Part shown: one piece after another, positions 45,653-54,186 of the stretch
Layout: every line of letters starts with the position of its first letter
Position numbering within the stretch: the first letter of the stretch is position 1
Source: Candidatus Krumholzibacteriota bacterium
GTDB lineage: Bacteria; Krumholzibacteriota; Krumholzibacteriia; LZORAL124-64-63
Assembly: GCA_024275485.1 (NCBI GenBank)
Contig: JAJRZA010000014.1
Location: 1-56,508, forward strand
Reading direction: 5' to 3'
DNA: 56,508 bases
Translations under genes and position numbers: made by a program
The notes under the pieces: model-generated
What the model saw: only the letters and a program-made list of their open reading frames with translations
The model's database searches: none
What the model was told of the DNA's origin: nothing

Positions 45653-48600
45653 TTACAGATGCATCAGCGTGGTCTTGAGAACCCACCCCGGGTCCAGGAC
45701 CGTTTTCACCAGATCCAGAAACTCTTCCCTTTGCAGGGGTCGGCTGCCCACCAGATCCGCTCCTGCGCTGTCCTGGTCATCACCGTCCTGCACCAGGGTC
45801 AGCACCGGGAACGAGGGTTCGCCAACAGCTGACTTCCATGTCGCAATATCCGCGCCGCCAGGACGATCGGCCAGTCGATGGCTTACTATGGCAAAATCGA
45901 AATCGGCGTCACCTCGGCATTTCTCGACCCCTTGCGGCCAGGAATGGGCCAGCGTCACCTCGGCTCCCAACTCGTCCACAATTTCACTGATCCGGAAAAC
46001 CATGCGCATATCATCGTCACATATGAGAATTTTCCGACCAGTCAAGTCGATGGGGTTATATGTTTCATGTTTTTCCGCCCGAGAATTCTTTTCCTCTTGG
46101 AGCTCATCTTCGTGGAACTCAGGCCCCTGTCTGGATTTCTTTTGCTCGGTCAGTGGCAGAGCCAATTCCGAAAGATCCGGCCTAGGTTCCCCGATCATTC
46201 CCTCCTGGGTTTTCCCACTGGGTTTCACTGGCAGGAACAACCGGAAAGTGGATCCCTTCCCTTCGACGCTTTCAACCTTAATGACCCCACCCAACATATC
46301 GCTCAGCTTTCGGGAAATGCTCAGTCCCAGGCCTGAGCCTCCATAGCGGCGACCAATGCTGCCGTCCCCCTGGTTGAAGGCCTCAAATATGCGTCCCAGG
46401 GTGTTCTTGTTCATGCCGATGCCCGTATCCGCAACCGAGAATACGACCCAGGGTGACGGGGAATCGGCATCCAGCTCGGCCATCTCGCCAGGTGCTGTGC
46501 AACGAACCCGAAAAGTAACAGAACCCTGTTCTGTGAATTTGAAGGCGTTGTTCAGGATATTTTTTAGAATCTGGGTCAGACGCAAAGGATCGGACACCAT
46601 TGTCGCCGGGAGTTCCGGGCCCTGGACGGCACGGAATTCCACCCCTTGTTTTTCGGCCAGGGGGCTGAACAGGTCCTGCATGTCCGTAACCAGGGATTTC
46701 AATTCAACACCTTCGAAACACAGATCCAACTTGCCGGCTTCCACCCGGGAAAGATCCAGAATATCGTCGATCAACAGGAGCAGATCCGACCCGGCCTTGT
46801 TGATGGTCATGGCCGCATCCACCTCGGACCGGGAGAGATTCTGCTCACGGTTTTCCGCCAGAACCTGGGACATGATCAACAGGGAATTCAAGGGAGTGCG
46901 TAGTTCGTGGGACATGTTGGCCAGGAATTCACTTTTGTACTGGTCGGCCAACTCCAGCTGGCGATTGGAATCCCGCAGTTCCTTTTGTTGTTTGGAAAGG
47001 GCCGTGGTCTGACTCCAGGTTTCTTTCAAAAGACGGTTGACCCGTTCACGGGATCGCACCGCGTTGATGGCCACAGCCACATTTTCCCCCACCAAGCGAA
47101 GGAGATCCAAATCCTCCTCCTGCACATCTGCCAAAACACCCAGTTCCAAAACACCCAGAATACGGCCTTCCAAATGGATGGGTACCAGAATCAAGTTGGT
47201 CACCGATGATTTTACCAGCCCGGTTTCAAAGCGATGACGGTCTTCATTGATCCCGTGCAGCACCTGGATTCTTTTGTGTTCCGCCACCTGACCAACCACT
47301 CCATGCCCCAATCTGATCTCGGGAATGGGATCGCTGGCATCTCGGACACCGTGCTTGGCCGCCACCCGCAGAAGATTCTTGCTCTCCAGCAGATAGAAAA
47401 CACCCATCTGGGCGGAGTAATGACTGACAAAATATTCCAGCCCCGCCTGGGCCATATCCTCCAGGGAATTTTTTCCCCGCAGCTTTTCATTCAAATCGAA
47501 CTGGGCCCGTTGCAGGGCAAATTGCCGCTCGTTCACTTCCTGGGCGGTTGTCAGTTTGCTGATCATGAAATGGAACATATCGGTGAGGCGACGAACCTCC
47601 TGGGGCCCGCGTTCAGGCAGGGCCCAGACTTCATGCCCATCGGAAACCCGCTGCATGACCTGGCCCAGTTGATTGATTGGTGCAACCAGAAGCGATGAAA
47701 CCACCATGCCCGCCAATGCAACCAACAGTCCAACGACCAGAATCAGACCCAGCAGGGAATAGTCCATGCGTTTCAAACCAGCCAGGACTACCTCTTGCGA
47801 TATTTCCGAAACCAAGCCCACATGAGCACCCATGATCTCCAGATCCTGGATAACTCCCATGACCTTTTCACCATGCAATCCAACATAATGGTGAACAGAA
47901 AAGCCAGTGACTTCAGCTGCTCGGAATCGTTGTCCCAGGGACCGTGCAGCATCCCTGTTGTTCTTCCAGCCCACGGCAATTTCAGTCAACACCGAATTCA
48001 AATGGGATTGGTTTCCCTTCAACCGGAAAGCATCCGTCAACAAATCCAGTTCTTCATTCAAAGCGTAAAACTGCACTCCTTTGCCCACAAGCTCGTAACG
48101 GCCGAGGCCATTGTGGAAACTATCCTCACCCAATTTGACCAGGATGAACCCACCGACTACTCCCTCGGTGTTCAGAATGGGCTCCACATGGTAGGCGTAG
48201 GAAATTTGTCCATGGATGCGGGCCTTGACGTAGCCGGAAAAAGCCGCTTTTCCCTGGACCAGGGACCATTCAAAAGTTTTTTCCAACTTTGAACCGGCAC
48301 CGTGGATAGCGGCCCAATTGGTCCCGACTTCCACCGTGGGATCGCAGGACAGGACCACCCGGGTTTGGACATCCGTCACCAAAACATTGAGGGCCTTGGT
48401 GTTATCCCGCAGTTCCAACAGTTCCCGGTATGCATCCTCCACCAGGGCACTGGGTCGGGCACCGGCGTGAGGGTTGTTGACAAGAGCACCCAGAAATGGG
48501 GATTTGGCCTTGCTGGCGACCTGATACTGCAAATCCCTGAAATATTTCTCCAGATCAAGCTTCTCCATCAGTGAAACAGCCTGCAGTCGGCCGGAAATGT

Positions 48601-48805
48601 CATGGATTCGGTTTTGAACCGCTTTGCGATGGCCCACCAAACTGACAAAGATCACAGGCACCAAACTGATGACCAGAAACCAGCACATAATAGTGGTGCG
48701 CAAACTGCTCTTCAAAAACCCGCCACCGTGTTGAGCCCCAGGACGACCCTCAGGCAGCACCTGAAGTTTTGGGAAAGTTTTTTGCTGGTCTTGGTTCCGA
48801 CGCAT
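45653..48805 (-). CDS. Membrane hybrid sensor kinase (sensor-HAMP-GAF-HisKA-HATPase-pseudoreceiver)
   Basis: Protein of 1050 residues. Membrane helix near 45-65 (TIMCWFLVISLVPVIFVSLVG), an extracytoplasmic Cache-like domain (about 70-340), a second helix (LLGLILVVGLLVALAGMVVS), HAMP, GAF (about 440-590), HisKA (ANMSHELRTPLNSLLIM), HATPase (NAFKFTEQGSV, DTGIGM, GGSGLGLSISRKL). The last about 120 residues are a receiver fold (KILICDDDMRMVFRISE) in which the acceptor Asp position reads FAIVSHRLAD and the Lys position reads SRPLQ, so it probably cannot be phosphorylated. Start 48805 has AGAGG upstream. It heads a three-gene relay operon. Confidence 0.88.
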   Translation of the reverse strand: MRRNQDQQKTFPKLQVLPEGRPGAQHGGGFLKSSLRTTIMCWFLVISLVPVIFVSLVGHRKAVQNRIHDISGRLQAVSLMEKLDLEKYFRDLQYQVASKAKSPFLGALVNNPHAGARPSALVEDAYRELLELRDNTKALNVLVTDVQTRVVLSCDPTVEVGTNWAAIHGAGSKLEKTFEWSLVQGKAAFSGYVKARIHGQISYAYHVEPILNTEGVVGGFILVKLGEDSFHNGLGRYELVGKGVQFYALNEELDLLTDAFRLKGNQSHLNSVLTEIAVGWKNNRDAARSLGQRFRAAEVTGFSVHHYVGLHGEKVMGVIQDLEIMGAHVGLVSEISQEVVLAGLKRMDYSLLGLILVVGLLVALAGMVVSSLLVAPINQLGQVMQRVSDGHEVWALPERGPQEVRRLTDMFHFMISKLTTAQEVNERQFALQRAQFDLNEKLRGKNSLEDMAQAGLEYFVSHYSAQMGVFYLLESKNLLRVAAKHGVRDASDPIPEIRLGHGVVGQVAEHKRIQVLHGINEDRHRFETGLVKSSVTNLILVPIHLEGRILGVLELGVLADVQEEDLDLLRLVGENVAVAINAVRSRERVNRLLKETWSQTTALSKQQKELRDSNRQLELADQYKSEFLANMSHELRTPLNSLLIMSQVLAENREQNLSRSEVDAAMTINKAGSDLLLLIDDILDLSRVEAGKLDLCFEGVELKSLVTDMQDLFSPLAEKQGVEFRAVQGPELPATMVSDPLRLTQILKNILNNAFKFTEQGSVTFRVRCTAPGEMAELDADSPSPWVVFSVADTGIGMNKNTLGRIFEAFNQGDGSIGRRYGGSGLGLSISRKLSDMLGGVIKVESVEGKGSTFRLFLPVKPSGKTQEGMIGEPRPDLSELALPLTEQKKSRQGPEFHEDELQEEKNSRAEKHETYNPIDLTGRKILICDDDMRMVFRISEIVDELGAEVTLAHSWPQGVEKCRGDADFDFAIVSHRLADRPGGADIATWKSAVGEPSFPVLTLVQDGDDQDSAGADLVGSRPLQREEFLDLVKTVLDPGWVLKTTLMHL

Positions 48806-48943
48806 TTTGACCTCTGGCCATAGACAATTGGTCCCCGATGGGCTACCAGGGATCTTATCTGCCATCATCGGCATCTCTTCTGGCTTACTTGAGGTCTTCC
48901 GGAAAAGCGGATGTCCGGGTTAAAACTGGAAATATATTCGGCC

Positions 48944-48979
48944 AAAAAAAGAGCCGCCCGGAAACATTCCAGGCGACTC
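48944..48979 (-). terminator. Terminator of the sigma-54 activator operon
   Basis: On the minus strand GAGTCGCC pairs with GGCGGCTC (one wobble) around a 13-base loop, followed by TTTTTTT. It starts 21 bases after the activator's stop codon. Confidence 0.85.
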
Positions 48980-48999
48980 ACTTTATTGATATCACTCCA

Positions 49000-51516
49000 T
49001 CAGCCGGCGGTCACCTTGGTGGCAACACCCATCTTGACCAGGTGGCGGTACAGGGTGCTGCGGCTGACGCCCAGCTTCCTGGCAGTTTCGGCCCGGTTGC
49101 CTTTGGCTTCGGACAGGGCCAGCATGATGCGCGATCGGCTAATACCTTCTGGCACCTTCGATCGATCATTGGTAATGATGGCGGATTTTTGGGGACCAGT
49201 GAAGAACAATGATTCGTCATCCAGTCGTCCCACTTCAACGCAAACCTGCCCGGTAGACGCCATCTGCACCCTGGCTTGGCGGGCAACCATGCCGATTTCA
49301 CGCACATTGCCGGGCCAGGCGTAGTTTTGCATCATATCCAGGCTGTCGAGATTGAATAATTCCGTCGGGTCAACCGGGCGACCGGCTGCATCGGACAGGA
49401 AATGCCGCAACAGGGGCAGCACATCTTCACTGCGTTCCTTGATGGCCGGCAATTTCAGGCCGAGAATTTTCAGACGGTAGTAGAGGTCCGCCCGAAATTT
49501 CCCTTCGGCAACCATTTTTTCCAGGTCGGCGTTGGTGGCGGCCACCAGACGCATATCGACCCGACGTTCCTGGGGATCACCGATGGCGTGATAGGTTCCG
49601 TCCTGGAGTAACCGCAACAAGGCCGGCTGTTGTTTCAGGGGAAGTTCGCCGATTTCATCCAGAAAAAGCGTTCCTCCCTCGGCTTGGGCTGCCAGACCAA
49701 TGCCATCACGGTCCGCGCCGGTGAACGATCCCTGGACGTGTCCAAAAAACTCCCTTTCGAGCATGCTCTCCGGAATCGCGGTCACATTGACACAAACCAG
49801 TTTTCCTGAACGTCGTCTGCTTTGTTCGTGCAAACGGCGGGCGAACAGTTCCTTGCCGGTGCCCGTGGCCCCGGTGATCAACACCGGCTCCTCGGAATCG
49901 GCGAAGGCATCGCTGAGTTGGATCAGGTCCCGCATCCTGGCTGAAACATGAATGATGGGTGGCACTTGGGAAAGCATTTTGGCGTTGGTGGAAATCTCTT
50001 TGTTCCAACCGTCTCGTTGCAATTTCTCCCACTGGGACCGACGCCTCGAAATGTCGGTCAAAATGGTGCGCGCCGCGACTACCCAATGATCAACACCCGA
50101 CTTGATGAACGGGTCGATGGTTTTGAGCAAACCCTGCCAGGCATCTTCCAGCATTTCGCCGATATCCTCGACAAATCCGCCATCAATCCTGGCCAGACGA
50201 ATATTGGCCTGCAGCATTCGGGCATGGGCCAATTCAAAATTGGCTCCCACCTTCTCGAACATTTGGACCGAACGATCAATATGCTGTCCAGCCTGAATCA
50301 GATCACCCGTGGCATACAGTGCCGACGCCAATGCCCGCCGGACCATACTTTCTTCATGGTGATCATTGAGACGACGGGCCAGCAATAAAGCCCGACCCAA
50401 AACACTGATTCCCTCACTGTGCCGACCCAACAGAGACAGGCATTGCCCCTGCCTACACATCACTTCCATGACGATGTCTCCATCGGGAGCGAAACTGCTG
50501 CCAATAGCAAGGGCCCTGCTGTAAAACCGTCGAGCTTGCTCAAGCTTGCCTTCATCCCGATATACATCACCAAGGAACTCCAAGGCCAGGGCTTCTTCCC
50601 GGGCCAGGTTCATTTCGATCGCCTGCTTGTAGGCCTGGTTCAAGACCCTGCGCGCACCTTCAAAATCCCTTTGCAGACGCAGGTTGCAACCCCGGGCGAT
50701 GGCCGTTCTGCACAAGGGCACCTGGGCATCCACTTCCGTCAACAAATTGACGGCCGCCTGAAATTCGATTTCGGCTTTGGCCAGCGCACCACGTTTGTAA
50801 TTGACGATGCCCAGGTTCAGGCGATTGCCTCCCATGTTCTTGCGCATACCCAGTTTGCGGTGCAAATCATAGGCCCGACGGAACCAACGATCGGCTCCTG
50901 GGAAATCCGAAGAACGCACCAGAAGCATACCGTGCAGATTAGCCGAACGGGCACATTCGAGCTCCTTGCCCAGGAGCCGGAACAGGCTGTAGGCAAGTTC
51001 AGCGTCTTCTACGGCGCGACCGGGTTCACCCAGATTGCTGAGGCAGTGGCCCCGCAGGAGCAGGAAATCGGCCAGCACCGGAGGCAACACCTCTCGATGA
51101 CTGTCGATGAATGCAGTGGTTTCGTTCACAACATCCAGATACTCACCGCGTTTGAAAGCAAAAGCCAAACCAACCAAATCCAATTCTGGAAGATCAGCCG
51201 CCAGATTCTCCGGCACCATCTGCCAGCGTGCAGCCGAGGCCATCAGTACCTGAAAATCATTGTAACGATCCAGTTGAAACAGATTCTGGGCCCACAAGAC
51301 TACGGCATCACACACTCTGGCCGAATCCGGATCAGGAAGAAGGACCACCGATTCATCCGGCGACATCTCGCCTTCAATCAGATCCAGCCCTTCTCTGACC
51401 ATGGCCAGGGAAGATTCATAATCCTCCCTGCGGTACGCCTGAACCGCCTGACGGAATATCAGACCAGGCAAGGGACGCTGTGCCAGGGGTGGAATATTCC
51501 CGGCTTTAGCGCACAT
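49000..51516 (-). CDS. Sigma-54-dependent activator with long N-terminal TPR region
   Basis: Enhancer-binding protein of 838 residues. The N-terminal half (about 1-480) is TPR-like repeats (ALEFLGDVYRDEGKLEQARRF and others) instead of a receiver. The AAA+ domain (about 520-750) has ITGATGTGKELFARRL (Walker A), GGTLFLDEIGELP (Walker B) and RADLYYRL. The sigma-54-contact loop reads GSFTGA where GAFTGA is usual. The C-terminal Fis-type helix-turn-helix is SRIMLALSEAKGNRAETARK and LGVSRSTLYRHL. Start 51516 has GGAGG upstream. Without a receiver, activity is probably set by a protein bound to the TPR part. It overlaps the small Gly-rich gene by 11 bases. Confidence 0.9.
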   Translation of the reverse strand: MCAKAGNIPPLAQRPLPGLIFRQAVQAYRREDYESSLAMVREGLDLIEGEMSPDESVVLLPDPDSARVCDAVVLWAQNLFQLDRYNDFQVLMASAARWQMVPENLAADLPELDLVGLAFAFKRGEYLDVVNETTAFIDSHREVLPPVLADFLLLRGHCLSNLGEPGRAVEDAELAYSLFRLLGKELECARSANLHGMLLVRSSDFPGADRWFRRAYDLHRKLGMRKNMGGNRLNLGIVNYKRGALAKAEIEFQAAVNLLTEVDAQVPLCRTAIARGCNLRLQRDFEGARRVLNQAYKQAIEMNLAREEALALEFLGDVYRDEGKLEQARRFYSRALAIGSSFAPDGDIVMEVMCRQGQCLSLLGRHSEGISVLGRALLLARRLNDHHEESMVRRALASALYATGDLIQAGQHIDRSVQMFEKVGANFELAHARMLQANIRLARIDGGFVEDIGEMLEDAWQGLLKTIDPFIKSGVDHWVVAARTILTDISRRRSQWEKLQRDGWNKEISTNAKMLSQVPPIIHVSARMRDLIQLSDAFADSEEPVLITGATGTGKELFARRLHEQSRRRSGKLVCVNVTAIPESMLEREFFGHVQGSFTGADRDGIGLAAQAEGGTLFLDEIGELPLKQQPALLRLLQDGTYHAIGDPQERRVDMRLVAATNADLEKMVAEGKFRADLYYRLKILGLKLPAIKERSEDVLPLLRHFLSDAAGRPVDPTELFNLDSLDMMQNYAWPGNVREIGMVARQARVQMASTGQVCVEVGRLDDESLFFTGPQKSAIITNDRSKVPEGISRSRIMLALSEAKGNRAETARKLGVSRSTLYRHLVKMGVATKVTAG

Positions 51517-51871
51517 GGCTTGCCTCCGGGCGGATCTCCTTGACCGAGACAATTTTCACCGTGAAAACAGGAATGCCATCAATGTAATCCACGCGCAGAA
51601 TCAGGATTTGGCCTGAATCCAGGAAGCTGATGATGCCGTCTTCATAGTCCCGGGGAATGATGCTGCGTTCGTGTACATCACCACCACCGCCACCACCGCC
51701 GCTGTCGTTGGAATCGAGAGGATCACCCTCTCCGCCACCCGGGAAACCTGGTCCGCTACCGCCGGACATTTGAGGGTTTCTTGCCAGGGAAGTTTGGGGC
51801 ACAAGGAACAGGGTAAGCAACATGACCAGACTAGTTATGGCACCAATGGGTTTCTGGAGTAATGATTTCAT
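51506..51871 (-). CDS. Small exported Gly-rich protein of unknown function
   Basis: Protein of 121 residues with a signal peptide (MKSLLQKPIGAITSLVMLLT... cleaved near SLARN). The mature part starts with a Gly/Ser/Pro-rich stretch of about 35 residues (GGSGPGFPGGGEGDP, later seven glycines). A short beta-rich segment ends it (ILILRVDYIDGIPVFTVKIV). No family recognised. Its 3' end overlaps the start of the sigma-54 activator, so the two are translated together. It could be an envelope signal or ligand for that system, but this is inference from position only. CCAGGGAGG precedes the start. Confidence 0.7.
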   Translation of the reverse strand: MKSLLQKPIGAITSLVMLLTLFLVPQTSLARNPQMSGGSGPGFPGGGEGDPLDSNDSGGGGGGGDVHERSIIPRDYEDGIISFLDSGQILILRVDYIDGIPVFTVKIVSVKEIRPEASHVR

Positions 51872-51976
51872 GACTCCCTCCAGGGAAATGGGGTGGGTTG
51901 ATTATGGGCATTGATGAATCTACGGAATTGAATGGGGTTTGCAAAGAGGGGAGGAAAAAAGTCGTCAAACGGGGTC

Positions 51977-52004
51977 GACCGGCCGAATTTTCATCCTGCC
52001 GGTC
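51977..52004. terminator. Inverted repeat behind the receiver-kinase gene, possible terminator
   Basis: GACCGGC and GCCGGTC form perfect 7-bp arms around a 14-base loop, 23 bases after the stop of the hybrid kinase at 52027. The nearest T run on the minus strand is about 12-20 bases further on, so termination is only possible, not clear. Confidence 0.4.
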
Positions 52005-52026
52005 CTTTGAAATATTCCATTGGATT

Positions 52027-54051
52027 TCAGGTAGGAATCAAAACCCATCGTTCCACCGCTTCACGGATCTGACTGGTCACAAACGGCTTGGTCAAGAAAT
52101 CATCCATTCCTGCCGTGAGACAATCGCCAAGGCTTGAACCGGTGTTGGCCGTCATGGCCAAAACCGTCACCGGGTTGTCTCGGACTTCGTGATCGTGCGG
52201 CAACTCCGCTTCGAATTTGCGGATTCCCCGGGTTGCCTGCAATCCGTCGAGAACCGGCATTTCCATATCCATCAGGATCAGATCGTACCGTTGTTTTCGA
52301 CAGGAGGTTTTGTACATTTCCAGGGCTTCAGCACCATCGACTGCGGTCTGGACTTCAAAGCCCATCTTGGTCAACAAGGCTTTGCCCACCTTGAGGTTGA
52401 TCGTCGAATCATCCACCAACAGGACAAGAAGTTCACCACTGTCGTCCTCTTTCGGTTCACAGGCAGCCTCCGCACCTGGCAAGGTCAATTCAAGCGTTGG
52501 CTCTTCGACTTCAACCTTTGCCTGACCCGAGGCCGTATCCGCCGCTGCCAGGGTCGGCAAATGGATACGGAAGGTGGTGCCTTCCCCCAAAGTACTCTCC
52601 ACCGCAACGGTGCCTCCATGGTCATCAACCAACTCCTTGGTGATGGACAACCCCAGGCCGGTTCCCTTCTCTCCGGAAGTTCCGGATTTGCTGGTTCTGG
52701 TGTAACGCTTGAAAAGGTCAGGAATGTCATCATTATGGATGCCGATTCCCGAGTCACTCACCGCCAGCACCAATTCCCCCTGCCGGCCATTCCTTACCGA
52801 AACCGTAACGGACCCACCACTGGGTGTGAATTTGATGGCGTTGGACAGCAGGTTGTTGCAAACACGCATGAGTGCGGAACGATCACCAAGCACCCTAGCA
52901 TCGTCAGTGGAGCTGAAAGACTCCAGCTTAACACCCTTGGGGCCTGCGGTATGCACCAGGCTTTTCACCGAATCCTCCAGTACCTCAAAGAGGTTGACTT
53001 CATCCTTGCGAATCTGGCTCCGACCGCTGGCCATCTTGCCGATGTCCAACAATTCATTGATCAAAGACAACAGATAATCGCCGGAACGATGGATCCCCTC
53101 CACCATTTCCCTGTGCTGCGGCGAAAGCGATTCCTCATCTTCCAGGAGTTGGGAATAGCCCAGAATACCGATCAGGGGAGAACGCAGATCATGGGAACAG
53201 GCCGCCAGGAATTGATCCTTGACCAAATCCATGTCCCGCAGCCGGGCCACGGAATCAATTAGATTTTTTTGCGCCTGAACCCTGGTCAAATAGGCCTGCA
53301 TCCTGGATACGAGCTCTTCCTGGAGAAACGGTTTCTTCAGGAAATCGGTGGCGCCCATTTTGAATAACGACAGGATTTTTTCCTGGTCGTCACTGCTGGA
53401 AAGAAAAATGATGGGCAAATCAGGATACCCCAGCTCACCCCTGATTTTCACCGTCAAGGCGTCCCCATCCATGCGCACCATGTTCAGGTCGGTGATGACA
53501 AGATCCACCTCGTTGGTGGGGTCGCTCAAGAATTCCACGGCCGTATCGCCATCATCAGCTTCGTGGATCTGGACTCCCAATCGCACCAAACTGTTTTTGA
53601 TGAATTTGCGTGCGGTTTGACTATCATCCACGACCAGCACGGACATGCCGGCCAGCTCGGTACTGCAACCAAGAGCCCGATTGACATGACTCAGAAGTTC
53701 ACCGGGAGGCCATGGCTTCTGGATAAAATCTGCGGCCCCAACCTGGAAGCCCCGCAATCGATCCATGTCGGTATCATTGGAGGTCACAAAAATGGCCGGG
53801 ACCTTGTGGTTACTATATTTCTTCAATTTTTGGATGATCTCGGGAGTTTGCAAGTACTCCAGGAATTCGAAACCATCCATGCCCTTCATGACAACCCGCA
53901 AAGTGATCAGATCAATACCCGGAACGGTGGTCAAAATACCAAGAGCTTCTTCGGGGGTACCCGCTTCATGGATTTGGTATCCGGCCGGAAGAAGTTCATC
54001 CTTGATAAAACGTCTTGCCAGGGCACTTTCTTCAAGAATCAGGAGCTTCAT
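52027..54051 (-). CDS. Hybrid histidine kinase REC-REC-HisKA-HATPase-REC with degenerate first receiver
   Basis: Cytoplasmic kinase of 674 residues. Receiver 1 (about 1-125) has LILEES where an acid pair is usual and LITLRVVMKGMDG with Arg (about residue 52) at the acceptor site, so it is probably not phosphorylated. Receiver 2 (about 135-255) is normal (LVVDDSQTARK, VITDLNMVRMDG, LKKPF). HisKA follows (FLAACSHDLRSPLIG), then HATPase (NAIKFTPSGGS, DSGIGI, KGTGLGLSITKEL) and receiver 3 (LLVDDSTINL, LILMDMEMPVLDG, LTKPF). Start 54051 has GAGG five bases upstream. It is a single-gene unit, divergent from the M3 peptidase gene. Confidence 0.92.
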   Translation of the reverse strand: MKLLILEESALARRFIKDELLPAGYQIHEAGTPEEALGILTTVPGIDLITLRVVMKGMDGFEFLEYLQTPEIIQKLKKYSNHKVPAIFVTSNDTDMDRLRGFQVGAADFIQKPWPPGELLSHVNRALGCSTELAGMSVLVVDDSQTARKFIKNSLVRLGVQIHEADDGDTAVEFLSDPTNEVDLVITDLNMVRMDGDALTVKIRGELGYPDLPIIFLSSSDDQEKILSLFKMGATDFLKKPFLQEELVSRMQAYLTRVQAQKNLIDSVARLRDMDLVKDQFLAACSHDLRSPLIGILGYSQLLEDEESLSPQHREMVEGIHRSGDYLLSLINELLDIGKMASGRSQIRKDEVNLFEVLEDSVKSLVHTAGPKGVKLESFSSTDDARVLGDRSALMRVCNNLLSNAIKFTPSGGSVTVSVRNGRQGELVLAVSDSGIGIHNDDIPDLFKRYTRTSKSGTSGEKGTGLGLSITKELVDDHGGTVAVESTLGEGTTFRIHLPTLAAADTASGQAKVEVEEPTLELTLPGAEAACEPKEDDSGELLVLLVDDSTINLKVGKALLTKMGFEVQTAVDGAEALEMYKTSCRKQRYDLILMDMEMPVLDGLQATRGIRKFEAELPHDHEVRDNPVTVLAMTANTGSSLGDCLTAGMDDFLTKPFVTSQIREAVERWVLIPT

Positions 54052-54186
54052 CACAACCTCACCTGTTCAGATTCTCAGCACATATCCCCTTGAATAATGG
54101 GATTTTTCTTTACTTCTGACTGTATCGGCACCTTCATCGTACTATTGAAGGCAAATCAGAAATCTTTGCAATGAGGAGATTGATCA

